Shown: positions 31,806 through 43,888, numbered from the stretch's first letter. The stretch: DNA of 64,000 bases from Conoideocrella luteorostrata (GCA_032433595.1 JASWJB010000052.1:62001-126000); one strand, 5' to 3'. Numbers and translations are program-made. The notes: generated from the letters alone by a model not told the origin.

Positions 31806-33656
31806 ATGAGGTGTATCTACAGTACCCTAGCTTTGCTGTATGCGTCTACCGCTGTCGCGGCTACCACAGTTGATGGGCTGGAACCTCTGTCTCGCCATCG
31901 GAAGCGAAGCGTAGAAAGTGCTTGCCTGGCAGCTCAGAAAGCTCTTGGAAACGATGTCGTGGATCTTGAGCCTCTCAACCAAACAGTGGTCGACAACAAC
32001 TGGTAAGCACGAAACATTTCTTCCCAATTGATGAATACCTAACTGACACCTTTAAGGTCCGTGGCTTGCGTTCGGGAACCATTCTGCATAGTCAGCCCCG
32101 TGACGGCAGAGCAAGTGTCCAAAGCAGTCAAGATTATCTCCTCTCATGGAGTTAAGTTTGCGACACGGAGCGGCGGCCACTCTCCGAACCCGGGCTGGGC
32201 TAGCATTAGCAAGAGTGGCATCCTGATTAATATGTCGGGACTCAACAAAGTCACTGTATCTAGCGACAACAAAATTGCAAGAATCGGCCCCGGTCAGCGC
32301 TGGGGTGCAGTGAACTCAATTCTTGAAACCAAGGGCTTAGCGGTCGTTGGCGGCAGAGAGCCAGACGTTGGTGTCGCTGGGCTGATTCTAGGAGGTGCGT
32401 CATTCACACAATTTTCTGTTTCTGTGGCATTTTGTTCATGCTGACATTTTGGAATCAGGCGGATATCATCACTTTTCGGGCAAGTATGGTCTTGCTGCCG
32501 ATAATGTGGCCAATTTTGAGGTGAGGAACTCGTCCAGAATCTGTCATGAAAACCTCGAGTTTGAGGCTAACGGCTCATGTCCAGGTTGTTACAGCCGATG
32601 GATGCATCAAGAATGCCAATGCCAAAGAGAACAGTGACCTGTTTTGGGCTCTCAAGGGAGGCGGTTCCAACTTTGGCATTGTGACCCGATATGACCTCGA
32701 AACAATCCCCGTCTCAAAAATCTGGGTCATGGGCATCGTTTATTCTCCATCGCAAGCCCTGGAAGCCATAGATGCCTTCACTGCGTGGCAAAAGAATGGC
32801 GCGTCTGATCAGCTATCCACAGTTACGTTCCTCGTCGGTCTCGACTCGGTTATTGTTGGACTAATCTATTTGGAGCCTGCTGTAAAGCCAGAAGCTTTTA
32901 AGCCTTTCTACGGGCTGAAGCCTCTTCAGGTGCTCGTTCCACCAACGAATGTCAGTTATACCTTTTTGGATCAAATAGCCAATGGCGGCGTTTTCTCCAC
33001 GACGCGTGAGCGGTAAGCCAGGGCTTCTTTTCAACTGCTTGTTGAATTATTTTTCTTCTTATTTTCTAACGATTATTTCAGCCATGACTACCGTGGCGTA
33101 AGTTCCAAGATTGATGCCGACACAACCAAGGCAGTTTATCAATACTGGCTACCCAAGGCCCAGGCTGCTAAGGCATCAGCTGGAGTTAACCAGACTTTTG
33201 CCATACAACACGTCCCGAAGAACTTGGTTGATGCTGGCCGCAAAAATGGCGGCAATCCTCTCGGTCTGACAGCTGAAGACCAGCTATGTATGTTTTTTTC
33301 CTGCTTTCTAGGCTCTCTTTGTCTCTTTTATTCGCTCTACCCATTTGGACATGATGCGGACTAACACACGACTCTACAAAGGGTGGACTACTCTCGTTGA
33401 CTGGGAGCACGCGACGGATGACGAGACTGCACGATCCGCATCCATTGAGACTACAGACTACTGGAAAAAGTTGGGAAAGGAGCGTGGCCAGCACTTGCCG
33501 TTCATTTTCATGAATGACGCTTCACGCGACCAGAGCCCAATCAGCACTTACGGCGCAAACAACATTAATAGACTAAAGCAGATTGCAAAGAAGTACGACT
33601 CCAAAGAGTTTTTCCAGAAGCAGCAAAATGACGGCTTTCTTCTCCGCAAAGTTTAA
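31806..33656 (+). CDS. Secreted FAD-linked oxidase, berberine bridge enzyme-like
   Basis: Six exons (31806-32002, 32057-32394, 32459-32520, 32585-33012, 33082-33287, 33382-33656) give 501 residues with all phases consistent. The N-terminus ([17 protein letters not shown]) is a signal peptide, so the enzyme works in the secretory pathway or outside the cell. The VAO/PCMH FAD domain is shown by [13 protein letters not shown] (His for covalent FAD), [17 protein letters not shown] and [14 protein letters not shown]. The site of the second, Cys-linked FAD attachment in bicovalent relatives appears to lack Cys, so only the His bond is expected. A berberine-like C-terminal patch follows ([20 protein letters not shown]). 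Relatives perform two-electron oxidations and oxidative ring closures, including chromene formation on prenylated phenols. Confidence 0.92.
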
Positions 33657-35111
33657 GCCACCATCATTGCAGGGGCTGCCTAATGTGATATTTTATTTTG
33701 GACCAATTAGAGAACAATTTTAGAAATATATAGTCCATAATTCACAATATTCTTGAGCAACTATGATTTCGCAGCAGTAATTTAATAGTCGAGTGACTTA
33801 CTAGCAATACAGAATTTAGTAGCAGCAGCAGTAGGCAATGTAGCAATAGTAGTGGGAATTCTGCAGCAGCAACTTAGTAGGAGGAGGAACAGGAATCTAC
33901 ATTCTCCAGTTGGCCTAGTATGTAAGCGGCCATAATTCGCGACACACCCCGAGAAAACCCAGGCAGGCGGGCTCGGGTTCTATGTTCGTTCCTACTTAGA
34001 CTCTGCTCCTCCTATAACATTATCATAACATCCCGTTTTTGAACGCGGAGCTACACCGGTATTGTGGGTTGATGGTGGTAGTGGAACAACAATCGTTTAG
34101 TCCCTGGTTAGGGTTAACAAACCACGACCGCTTTTCTGGATTGCACACCAAAGGACACAAGATATGTAACGTAGCGTTTCTGCAGGTAAGACTCAACTCA
34201 GCAGCCGAGTGCTCCGGCAGCCCAAAGATAAGGCCAGCCTCGTTGGTAACGTAATGCAACACGAAGGGTATGAATCCAGTTTCTTCCAGAAGCCAGCTGG
34301 TCCGGTTGTGCTTATGCGGCTTACCCGATAGCTCCTAGCGCCATGCAAGTCGCAATGGGATACGGAGTACGGAGTAATGCGGTCCAAAATGCGCGCCGGG
34401 AATTGTGGCGGCGGCTTAGCGGTATTGTTTCCCGCCGACCAAGATCTCCACACAATAATGACCCGCACGGAGCAGTTGGAACATGACTATTGCCGCGGGC
34501 CGGCTTGGCCCACGCCCCGGTCCGCTACGTATACGCCTCTTATCTTGAGCCTCGCGGCCCTCAACAGTCACCGTCAGCATTAGCCACATGGCATGGCATG
34601 GCACAGCATGGCAGAAAATTTAGAGCGACATACTCCATGCTTTCGCATCCAATACGAATACGCAAGCCGTTATCTCACTCTTGTTTGCGTAAGAATGACT
34701 CCTTGCAGTGTAGCAGGTAAGTGAGCCGAGTCCTTGCTTACGCTCTATTCGAGGTTGATGTCGAGAGAAGTACCCGTGACTTTTAGGCAGCTGACATGTA
34801 TCTTGCTTCACAGGGCGCGCGGAGACTCGTCCCCGCCAGAGGGATGAAATGACTGTTTCCTCCGCGTTAAGCTGCCTATCGTGGCATGCCTGCTTGCGTA
34901 TACCGTTCTCGGTGATAGGGTTGCCTTGTCGGTCTGCGTTCTATAATCTCTGTAACTTCCGCTCCCTCACCTGCAAACCGCCCGAAATAGCTTCAACAGC
35001 GACTATATTCGTTATTTTATTTATTTCCCTCTTGAACTTTGAATCCTCTCCCTCAACTACAGATGGACGTAACGATACAGACGACAAGATAACACAGAAA
35101 CCTGTGTCAAA
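33657..35111. other. Intergenic region before the dehydroshikimate dehydratase gene
   Basis: About 1.45 kb with CAG/TAG-rich short repeats near 33800-33890. No gene recognised; the short frames at 34023-34720 on both strands lack family support. The last few hundred bases should be the promoter and leader of the following gene. Confidence 0.4.
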
Positions 35112-36227
35112 ATGCCTTGCCAACTGGCCATTACTTCGATATCGCTAGGGCGAAGTGGCGCCGGCCACGACTTTGTCCACAAAATGAACGTGGCTCAGCA
35201 ATACGGATACACTGGAATCGAGCTGTTCCACGATGATCTGGCCACGATAGCGCAGCAGCTTCCCGGGGGTATGACCAGTCTAAACGAGCTGGAGGCTGCA
35301 CACATTATATATCGCATATGCCAACAACGAGGCCTCTCCATCATTTGCCTACAGCCGTTTTGGCACTACGAGGGCTTGCTTGACCGCAAGCAGCACGAGG
35401 CTCATATTGAGAAGCTCATGTGTTGGTTCCAGCTTGCTGCCGCCCTCAGAACCGACATGATCCAGATTCCCTCCAATTTCCTGCCCTCGGACCAGCTCTC
35501 TGTAGACCCCGACATCGCCGTTGCCGACTTGCGCAAGGTGGCGGACTTGGGACTGGCCCAGCAGCCGCCTATTCGCTTTGTCTACGAGGCTCTCGCCTGG
35601 GGCACTCGCTGTGACACATGGGAGGAGAGCTGGCGAGTCGTCCAGGAGGTGGACCGTCCGAATTTCGGCCTTTGCCTCGATACATTCAACATTGCGGCGA
35701 GGGTGTGGGCTGACCCAACCAGCCTGACTGGTTGCAACCCAGATGCCGACCGACTTCTGGACGAATCGCTCCAGAGAATGGTCGATACGATTGATGCCTC
35801 CAAGCTGTACTGTGTGCAGGTCATCGACGCTGAGCGTCTTACTGCTCCGCTAGTCGAGGGCCACGAGTTCTACGATGCAGCACAGCCCGCTCGCATGAGC
35901 TGGAGCCGCAACTGCCGTCTATTCTACGGCGAAAAGTCTAGAGGAGCCTTCCTGCCCATAGACAGAATCGCCAAGGCTATTTTCCACAACCTTGGTTACG
36001 AGGGCTGGGTTAGTATGGAACTCTTCAACCGCAGGATGGGCCATACAGATGCCGGTGTTCCACGTGAACTCGCCGCCCGGGGAGCGTCATCATGGAAAAG
36101 ATTGCTCTGGGATATGGACATGCAGACTGACTGCCAGATTCAGAACAGCTTTGTTTCCAGTGTCTCATGGATCTCAAAGAAGCCCAGCCAGCTTGAAATG
36201 CCGACGTTTGAACCTTTAATAATTTAG
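35112..36227 (+). CDS. 3-dehydroshikimate dehydratase
   Basis: Converts 3-dehydroshikimate to protocatechuate (3,4-dihydroxybenzoate). One exon encodes 371 residues, the usual length for the fungal qa-4/qutC type. It is a TIM barrel of the AP-endonuclease-2/sugar phosphate isomerase superfamily: GYTGIELFHDDL (about residue 35), CLQPFWHYEGL (about 80), IRFVYEALAWGTR (about 155), FGLCLDTFNIAARVW (about 185), YCVQVIDAERL (about 235) and GYEGWVSMELFNRRM near 300. The acidic and His metal ligands expected in these strands are present. In quinate catabolism this gene sits with quinate genes; none are here. Its neighbours are prenyl, methyl and hydroxyl transfer enzymes plus a DAHP synthase, which points to making an aromatic starter unit instead of degrading quinate. 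Confidence 0.93.
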   Translation: MPCQLAITSISLGRSGAGHDFVHKMNVAQQYGYTGIELFHDDLATIAQQLPGGMTSLNELEAAHIIYRICQQRGLSIICLQPFWHYEGLLDRKQHEAHIEKLMCWFQLAAALRTDMIQIPSNFLPSDQLSVDPDIAVADLRKVADLGLAQQPPIRFVYEALAWGTRCDTWEESWRVVQEVDRPNFGLCLDTFNIAARVWADPTSLTGCNPDADRLLDESLQRMVDTIDASKLYCVQVIDAERLTAPLVEGHEFYDAAQPARMSWSRNCRLFYGEKSRGAFLPIDRIAKAIFHNLGYEGWVSMELFNRRMGHTDAGVPRELAARGASSWKRLLWDMDMQTDCQIQNSFVSSVSWISKKPSQLEMPTFEPLII

Positions 36228-37042
36228 TTTATATTTGTGTCGTTGAAATATGAATTTATTGTATTGACTTTGTTTGATTACTTTTTTTTAATACAGTGTG
36301 GTAGGCAACTTGTGCCATGTAGCATTCTAGCCGTGCATGGGGGCTCCTTGTTTTTCTTCCTCGTATGGTGCTGTTGCGTTATGTGCCTTCATTAGTGAGG
36401 GAAGGAGCAATTTGGCAACAGTGGAAATAGGCGGAATAGATAGATTTGAGAGTGCAAGCAGTGATATTGATAGATGATGTTCTTGACTTGAATAATACCC
36501 TCTGACAGGCATCGTGACCCTTCTTTATAGACCTTCAGCGACCGGGAAATTCCCTGGAATTCAGGTGCCTCAGGCCTATCTTCCTTGGCATCGTGCCACC
36601 TTTCCCACTATCGTATGATTCTAGCTAATACGAGGCATCAGGACCTTCTGAAGGTGCCACTCTAATCTCAACAGGTGCCTGTCTATTTGATGGCGCCTCC
36701 CACTATCTGGCAGCATATGCCCCTGAATGCGTTAAAGCTATTCGGGTGCATCGCGACCCCATAACACTATGTTCGTCTAAAGGACCGCAGAGTTACATTT
36801 AGCCGCACGTGTCAAAAGCCGCCTGTCGCAGGGATACGGGCTCCGTACCGATTCATATGCAGGCAGTTTATGGAACTATTACCGTCGGCTAGTATTGCTT
36901 GCAGTATGGGTACCATTGGTTCACGCACCATTCTATTGGCTGCTGAGCGCTGAGGATGGTGCGTTAATGGAGCGTTTACGGGCATTGCAGGGAAAGGGCA
37001 ATAATAATAACAGTGATAATCTTTCTACGCCCTAAATTAAGT
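36228..37042. other. Intergenic
   Basis: About 800 bp between convergent dehydratase and O-methyltransferase genes. Around 36560-36720 there are short recurring phrases (CCCACTATC, AGGTGCC) that may be remnants of a repeat. No gene seen. Confidence 0.4.
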
Positions 37043-37937
37043 CTAATCCATAAGTCGGGTGATATTTACACCATCCCAAAGAGGGCAAAGCCAGTTCTCC
37101 AGGCGGTCCGTCTCCGTCACGATCCGGTTGTATTGCCGCAAAGCCAAAACGTCCTCCGATTTCCAGTACTCGGATCTGTGTGGCCCAAAGTTATATTGGC
37201 GCCATGGGTTATCTTCACTATCATCTGCCACAAAGCCACATCGCAGGACGTTATCGCCCACGATGAGGCCGCCCGGACGGAGCAGGCGGTTCTTGGACCC
37301 CGGCTGAGACGACTTGAGAATGGCTTTAAGATAGTCAGGGTAGCCCGACTTCTGAGCATCAATGAAAATCATATCATAAGGCTCGTCAGGAGCAATGGTT
37401 GGCAGGCTATGCAGTGACAGTGAGAAAAGACGTCGGAAGAAAAACTTTGGGGATTTGTTTGGGGACTAGGCGAGGGGAACGTACGTTTTTAGTGCGTCGC
37501 CGACAAGAACTTCAATATTTTGGATGCCGAGCTCCTCAAATGTCTCTTCCGCCTTCTTGGCAAAAGTAGGGTCGAACTCAAGACCAGTGACCTTGCCCTC
37601 AGGGCCGACTGCGTGACTCCACATCAGACTTGACAGACCAACGTAGACGCCTACTTCCAGGACTGTATCGGGTTCCTTGTTAGTTTGAGTTCTACTAATG
37701 TATGATTTGGGTTGGGTGCGCACTTCTCTTGGCTCCTACTGCCTTTGCCAGGAACTGCATGGCCTGCGCCTGGGAGACGGAGAGCATGTAGTTTGCAGTC
37801 TTGGGTAGCGTTTCACGAATGTGCGCATGGTAATCAACAATGCTCCTGGGGATCTTGGTGCTATGTGCTTTGGCGTATTCACCGATGCGCGTCCCAACAC
37901 GCTCATTAGGATACAGAATCGGGGAGTCTTCCTTCAT
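37043..37937 (-). CDS. Class I O-methyltransferase (catechol/caffeoyl-CoA type)
   Basis: Three exons (37724-37937, 37485-37662, 37043-37406) give 251 residues in phase. The acceptor splice at GATACAG was chosen because it restores ILEVGVYVGLSS, the SAM-binding motif I of this family. Further marks are VTGLEFDP, PYDMIFIDAQKSGY (motif with metal-binding Asp) and GGLIVGDNVL (metal-binding Asp-Asn). The fold and size match the Mg-dependent small OMTs that methylate catechols, soluble in the cytosol. Protocatechuate from the dehydratase gene next door is a catechol and is a reasonable substrate, giving vanillate or isovanillate; a later prenylated catechol is equally possible. The gene is convergent with the dehydratase. 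Confidence 0.9.
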
Positions 37938-39928
37938 GATGCCTTTGTGTAATTGGTTTAACTTGGATAGTGCAATGGGTGAAAGTGGAAAACAACGGAA
38001 AAAGGCATCTGTTGCACAAAAGAATGGGTGATGCTTTGGGGAGAAAGGTTTGTTCTCGAGGTTCTTAATTACATAATCACCCTTGGGCTTGGATGGCTAG
38101 GCTTACTCGGCCTAATTCCATTCGGGAGGCTGTTTCTATTTCTCATCATGTGCCGGTCGGGCGGCGGGCTGCTGGAACATACGAATTTCTGCTTTCAATT
38201 TCGGGGTTCCAATGGACACGCCACTCATCCTGAATGGTGGAAGATTCACATGGATTCGCTCACGTCAGCTTATAGTTGCTGCAGCGGACTGTGCAAACAC
38301 AAATACTCTTGGCCTCAGCTTGCAGTATACAGGAAAGAATACAACAGAAGGGGACTCGCGCCTACTGACGGAATAATCACTCAGCCTTGTCTTCAGATAC
38401 ACAAGACTACGCTAAAATGCCCCCCTTCCATCCTGTTTCCCCACAGGGTGTGCGATACCGTTCCAGAACGCCCCGCGGGAGGCAGCGCCCAAGCCGAAAT
38501 CTAAGACAATCTGAGTCAGCGACGTAGGTGGGCAACTAAGTTGCGCGATTTGTTCCGCCCGGGTGGTTCAACTAATAGAATCCGCCGGCCTGCCAAATCG
38601 AGTTAAGTCCGGCCAATCTTGGCAATGATGACTGTGCAACACGATATGGGTTGTAGTATTATGGAACTTCCTTTTCACTTGTCAGCCCTTGGCTCGAGAA
38701 CGGGTCCGCTATCTGAGGAAAGCTGGATAGAACAAGTGGACCTGTCATGGAGTGTCGTACAACCCATCCTATCATGTTCACCGTCCTTTGAAAGGCTTCC
38801 TTGGATATGATAGAACCACGCTCAGAGACATGTTCCTATTTTTATCCTCATTATCATTTTTAGTATTGGCGGTTGAGAATCACGGCCTTCGTAATATAGA
38901 CCCATCAAATGGCATTCCCTGTAATTGGTGAGTAATCGCAAGCCAAGGTTGACTCATTCGACGGCTTGAAACGGTGTGTTGGTGACATACTACAGATACG
39001 ATCCATACGATACACTTGTATGCGTTGCAACCGATACCCCAAGAAGTCCCGGCGCGCCCTAGGAAGGATCTCATGCAGGAGGTGCGGCACACATAGCGTC
39101 CATGATTCTTCATGTCAGACGAGGATTCGACTAATCTCCTCTGTATTACCCGCTTATCACGCCCTAATGGACCCCTATTTGATCCCCAATCTTGGGCTGT
39201 GCAGTTACTAGTTACGCGTTCGCCATGTGGACCGTAGGGTGCCATGTGCCACGTACCATCGATTTTGGCTTACTGGCACCAAAATCCAAAGGTCGGGTTC
39301 GGACTGACATGCAGACATGGTGCATTGACACTAACTAGCCCTTGACCCTAATCCGCATGGCGTTTTGTTAGCTGCATACGTTCCTTCGGCTTTCGCTGGG
39401 CGGGGACTCGAAATTTGACGCGAGCGCTATTAGCTTTACGTATCGTCAAAGTCCCTGTATGGTATTTCGTACAGCATACCGTAATCGACATGGTTATCTC
39501 GTATCGCGAGTATGCCAGGCTGAGATGCCACGTTTCTCCCACACGGCCCACAGTGATGAGTCTTCAACCTGAACGTGCGTGGTTAACTGGATAGGTCATG
39601 ATTAATGCGTTATTTGTCCCACTGGTCAAATTAGCCGGCTTTCAGGCTTACTATTGCACGCGTCTTACTCGGTACCCTGCACAAGATAAGCATCGTGCAC
39701 TGTTATCTTCTACAAGATGCACTAATGTATGATGGAGTTTGCTAGCACAACTAGTTTTTGCATTCTCATCCGCTATCTTGATTCCAAAACACCTCTGGGG
39801 TGCAAATCTAAAAAAAAAAAAATAACCTGTCATTCTTTGTTGTCTTCATCATTTTGCACAACCGTTCTAATATCTGACAGTACCCCAAATAACTAAGATC
39901 CACCACTTGCTTTGATAAAGTCTTTCTT
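37938..39928. other. Intergenic; nothing firmly identified
   Basis: About 2 kb between the O-methyltransferase and the prenyltransferase, both on the minus strand. I find no open frame with recognisable protein character longer than about 60 codons. It may hold relics too decayed to name. Confidence 0.4.
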
Positions 39929-40956
39929 TCAGACAACAACGTAGTTGGCCACCAGGCCAGCCACAATGGACGTTCCGGTAAGCCAGAATCCATTCGCAAA
40001 CCACATCCAGCAACTTGCCGGGTCCTTGAGGTCAACCAGGGCCACCATGGCGCCCACCGAAGACGCACATCCGCCAACTGTAATCAAGAAATACAAGGGA
40101 CCCATCTCGCCGTAGACGCCAGAGTAGTACAACAGCAGGGTCATAACCATGACAAGTGTCCATAAAAAGGGCTTGGCGTAGCCATTGATCAGAACCGCAA
40201 GGCTCTTGACGCCTACCTTCATGTCATCTGCCAGATCCTGATGTGCGTAGATGATATCGAACAGTATAACCCACAAGACAGACCCCAGCAGCAGGCAGAC
40301 GGTCGACGTGTCCGCCCATGGCTTCTCAACTCCCATGGCTGAACTGCCAATCATGATGCCCCAGGTCAGGCAGAAGCCGAGCACAACCTGCGGCAGATGC
40401 GTGTGTCGCTTGGCAAAAGGGTAGTAGATAGTGCCAATGATGGTTGGGAATGTAGCTATAGCCGTGTCGTACGGCAAGAGTAGCAGACAGGCAGCGGCTA
40501 AAGCGGCTTTGTGCAGGCAAAGATAAAGGCCGCTCTACGGCTGATTGCACCGCGCGGGATAGGTCGAGTCTTGGTGCGCTCAATCTGCGCATCAATCGGC
40601 GCGTCCACCAGGTCATTCCACGCATGGCTGCTGTTGTTGCAGAAAAGACTGCCCACCAAGAGGACTCCAGAAACATAGAGCACGCTCTCAATGGAGCCGT
40701 GTGTCATGCTTGCAGCGTGAATCACGCCAAACAGGTGAGGGAGGTAGATGAGGATGAATCCTGCTGGCGGACTCAGACGTGATAACTGAACGTACGGAAT
40801 CCATGCTTTTGGCAGACGGTTCACCCAACCGCCAGCGTGTACGCCTCCATATTGCTGGGAAAGAGGCTTCTCAACTGGAACGTCCAGAGACTTGGACGTT
40901 GGAGTTAGTGAAACTTCAGGAGGCTTCACTTGATGCAGCACTTGCGTTTGATTCAT
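39929..40956 (-). CDS. UbiA-family aromatic prenyltransferase with apparent frameshift
   Basis: Transfers a prenyl chain from its diphosphate to an aromatic acid in a membrane; relatives include ubiquinone COQ2. From ATG 40956 the frame runs to about 40508; the rest (from about 40507 to 39929) continues in another frame, and together they give about 342 residues. Motif 1 is NDLVDAPIDAQIERTKTRPIPRG, motif 2 is YAHQDLADDMKVGVKS; both Asp-rich Mg/diphosphate sites are intact, with about 8-9 membrane helices. At the junction the frame-1 text ends FIFACTK and then hits a stop, while the alternative frame reads ALAAACLLLLPYDTA. One added base in the ACAAAG run restores it. An intron (GTGCAATC...CTTTAG) is possible, but it would delete conserved helix sequence. 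Assembly error or inactivation cannot be told apart here. Confidence 0.85.
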
Positions 40957-41501
40957 TGTAGAGTGTAGAAGCTGCCGTTCAATTGTGGAAACGAAGGGAT
41001 CAATATAAAAATGCACGTATAATGATAGAGCTACATCAAATTTACGGGATGGAAGGCAGCTTTATCTTTTCTCTCCGAAGACAGGGATAGTGCAAGCCCT
41101 GATGACTTGATCTGAGACTTATATGCTTCCGTTCTCCTCGGCACAAAACTACCAATGTATATTAAAACGGGGATCCCCGAAAAAAGTGCTGTCTAGGGTA
41201 TCATGCCGTCTAAAAGCACAATAATGCCGTCAGCCGTGGCTGGCTAGACCCCTTCCAGGGGGTGCAAGAAACTGTTCGGTTTCGTCGGCAAACACCCCCG
41301 CGTGAGCATTAGTCCACAGCCTTGGCCAGCGGAGACGACCCACACATGCCATGTCAGACTAAATGGAATGTAGCATCTGTTCTACTCCTTCGCAGTGGCT
41401 AAATCTATTAGAGGGTTTCTTCCTTTCTTTCCAGACCTGAGAGCATAGCGAAAAAAGTAACTCTGTATTTACAATCTCTCACAGGACCGAGAGAAAGCAT
41501 C
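40957..41501. promoter_or_regulatory. Divergent promoter of UbiA and second P450 genes
   Basis: The 545 bp between the two start codons of divergent cluster genes. No specific site was recognised. Confidence 0.45.
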
Positions 41502-43374
41502 ATGGCTATCTTGTTGGACCGGGTAACTCAGGCAGGGGGCCAGTTTACTGTCCCCTTCGTACTTCTAGGGTTGAGTGTCCTGTTCATCGTGTATTCACGC
41601 ACATGTCGCGCACAGGTACCGACTCTCACAGAACTTGTTCCATTGTATAACACGTATCAATACCTGACAGATGTTGGGACATTCATGGACCGTGTCACGT
41701 AAGAAGCGCGCGCTGTACGCCACCATTCGTGTAAACAGTTGAGCTAACCTCATCACAGCGAAACGCTCAATGCACACAAGAGCAATCTGGTCAAATTCCG
41801 CATCGGCTTCAGGGATGCCTATATTGTCACAGGGCCTAAAAATGTTCAGAAAGTGTTTGGCCCACCAAACGTCGTGGACGGAAATTTTATCCAGCTCATT
41901 CTCATGGACAAGCACTGGGGAATGACCAAGGACGAGATAGGTAAATTTGCCAACGACAAGTCTGGCAGACTCAAGGACCCGGCACCTGGCAAGGAGGGCA
42001 CGCCCGAAAGCCATCGTTATTGGCTCGGCCATGATCGTCTTTATGCAGACTTTCTCACTAAACGTCACTTCTCGGACTCGCTGGCAGCCTCCTTTTACAA
42101 GCTTTTCTCGCAGCGGCTGGACCAACAGCCTCTGAATGAGTGGAGAACTGTCTCTCTGTTTGACCTTCTCAAGACAGGAATGGCCGAGGCTGCGGTTGTC
42201 TCCTTGTTCGGCTCAAAGATCATTGAGCTCAATGATGGCTTTACGAAAGCCTACTGGGATTTTGACCACATTGCAGGAACCCTGGTCTGGGGCTTGCCCA
42301 ATTGGATGAGACCCGGTCCTGTCCGAAAGCACACACGTCTTCATGAGATGACGAGGAAGCACATTGATTCCGCGTGGGAGCACTTCAATTGGGATGGACC
42401 CGAAGCGGAAACGGATTGGGAGCCGCATTTTGGCTCCCGCTTGTCCCGTGAGACTGCCAAATGGCTCCGGGAAAAAGGCATGTCGAACCATGCCATTGCC
42501 GGTCATACATTGGCCTCTCTATTTGGGTGAGTCGAATTGGAGAAACTAGATGATGTGGTATCATTTGCTGACCACCAATCACACAGTCTTAATGGCAATA
42601 CAGTGCCTGTTACGGCCTGGGCTCTTATGGAGATCATCAAAGATAAGGACCTGTTCAATGCGGTGCGCCAAGACGCGTTGCCGTGTTTTGAGACCAACCA
42701 GGAAACTGGAGAGCGCAGTGTCGATGCCCAAGAACTTATCTCAAGCCCCTTGCTGCAATCGATTTACGTCGAGACCATGCGTTTGCACGTGTCGTTCAAC
42801 GTGTCTCGAGAGGTTCTTCAAGACATCGAAATCGACGGTGTCATTGTCGGAAAGGGATCACTACTACAGTCTTCCTCACAGATCGCACACTACGAAGAGG
42901 ACGTCTGGGCTGTTGAGGGCCATCCTGCATCCGAGTTTTTCGCCCGCCGCCATATCAAGTATGTGTCTGTCGAGGACGACTCTGGCCATCTGACGAAAAA
43001 GGAGCAGTTCTCTATGAAGGGTCGACCCAGCTCATTCTTCCCTTACGGTAAGCACGCACGAACCCTTCCCCCAACGACAATGCTTACACATAGCGTCCCC
43101 GTCTTCATCATTCACCTGTTTTACAAGAATGCTAATGTGTTTCTGCTCGGCAGGAGGAGGCTATGTTATGTGCCCTGGGCGACATTTTGCTAAACAGGAG
43201 ATTATAATGGCAATTGCTACCATAGTAACTAAGTTTGATGTTGATTTCGTTGAGTGGGTAAACGAGGATGGAACGAAATCAGACAGGCCAGCCCAAGATG
43301 ATAAGAGATATGCTGGGTTTATAGCCATGTCTCCAGATCGGGAGATGAAGATTCGCTGGGCGAGGCGACATTAA
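41502..43374 (+). CDS. Cytochrome P450, CYP7/CYP8-like class
   Basis: Exons 41502-41698, 41759-42526, 42587-43047 and 43154-43374 join in phase to 548 residues. A membrane anchor (FTVPFVLLGLSVLFIVY) starts near residue 15. The I-helix reads SLFGLNGNTVPVTAWALMEI, lacking the usual acid-Thr pair and instead having Asn-Thr-x-Pro, as in vertebrate CYP7/CYP8 enzymes and their fungal relatives. ExxR is VETMRLH and the heme loop is FFPYGGGYVMCPGRHFAK with the Cys ligand. All structural residues needed to bind heme are intact. Relatives do hydroxylations or, without the acid residue, rearrangements. It is divergent from UbiA and upstream of the monooxygenase fusion, so it is likely part of the pathway, acting after prenylation. 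Confidence 0.92.
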
Positions 43375-43760
43375 AACACACTAGTTCGTCTTTGTTTTCT
43401 TCATTTTCTCTCTATAGTGTAGATATTGTAGCTGCAAAGACGAACATCCTAGACCTAAGATAATAAATTTTGTGTAGGTCTGCTGCTCCCTACTCTTTTG
43501 CGGACTCTTTTACATTAGCTAAGTCTATGTATGTGCGAATATGAATCTCTCTCCTGGTGCTATGCGTGGACTATGTTAGAGGTTATGCGGCTGAGCATGC
43601 CCAAGTGGAGACTCCACTCAAATCTATAATAATACTCAGCGTGGCAGGGCGAACGCGGTCTAGACGGGGCGTTTCCCCTTGCTTACCCTTGCTGCATCTG
43701 ACGCGCTGACACACTTACGAGATAATAATGACCCCCGGCAAGCTTATCGTCCTGGCGAGG

Positions 43761-43781
43761 TACACGGTACACGGTACACGA
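43761..43781 (+). repeat. Three tandem TACACGG units
   Basis: TACACGG, TACACGG and TACACGA follow each other directly, about 380 bp before the monooxygenase-DAHP synthase start codon. It could be a regulator site array or a small slippage product. Confidence 0.6.
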
Positions 43782-43870
43782 GGGATTTAATGAGAATAGG
43801 GCATATCTTACCCTTGACGAACAATTAGCCTCTCTCTTTACATGCACACACCATTAGCCTTTACTTCACA

Positions 43871-43888
43871 CCCCCCCCCCCCCCCCCC
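43871..43888 (+). repeat. Poly-C tract (18 C)
   Basis: An uninterrupted run of 18 cytosines lies about 275 bp upstream of the ATG at 44162. Similar but shorter runs occur at 60315-60325 (C) and 61766-61775 (G). The length is prone to sequencing and replication slippage. Confidence 0.9.

Noticed and set aside
38028..38504. 158-codon plus-strand frame between OMT and UbiA
   Set aside because: Starts at an ATG, but composition is random, with no domain or splice context.
40504..40557. A 54-bp intron in UbiA (GTGCAATC...CTTTAG)
   Set aside because: It would remove conserved helix residues and leave a poor fit to the family; a one-base lesion explains the data better, though it is not excluded.
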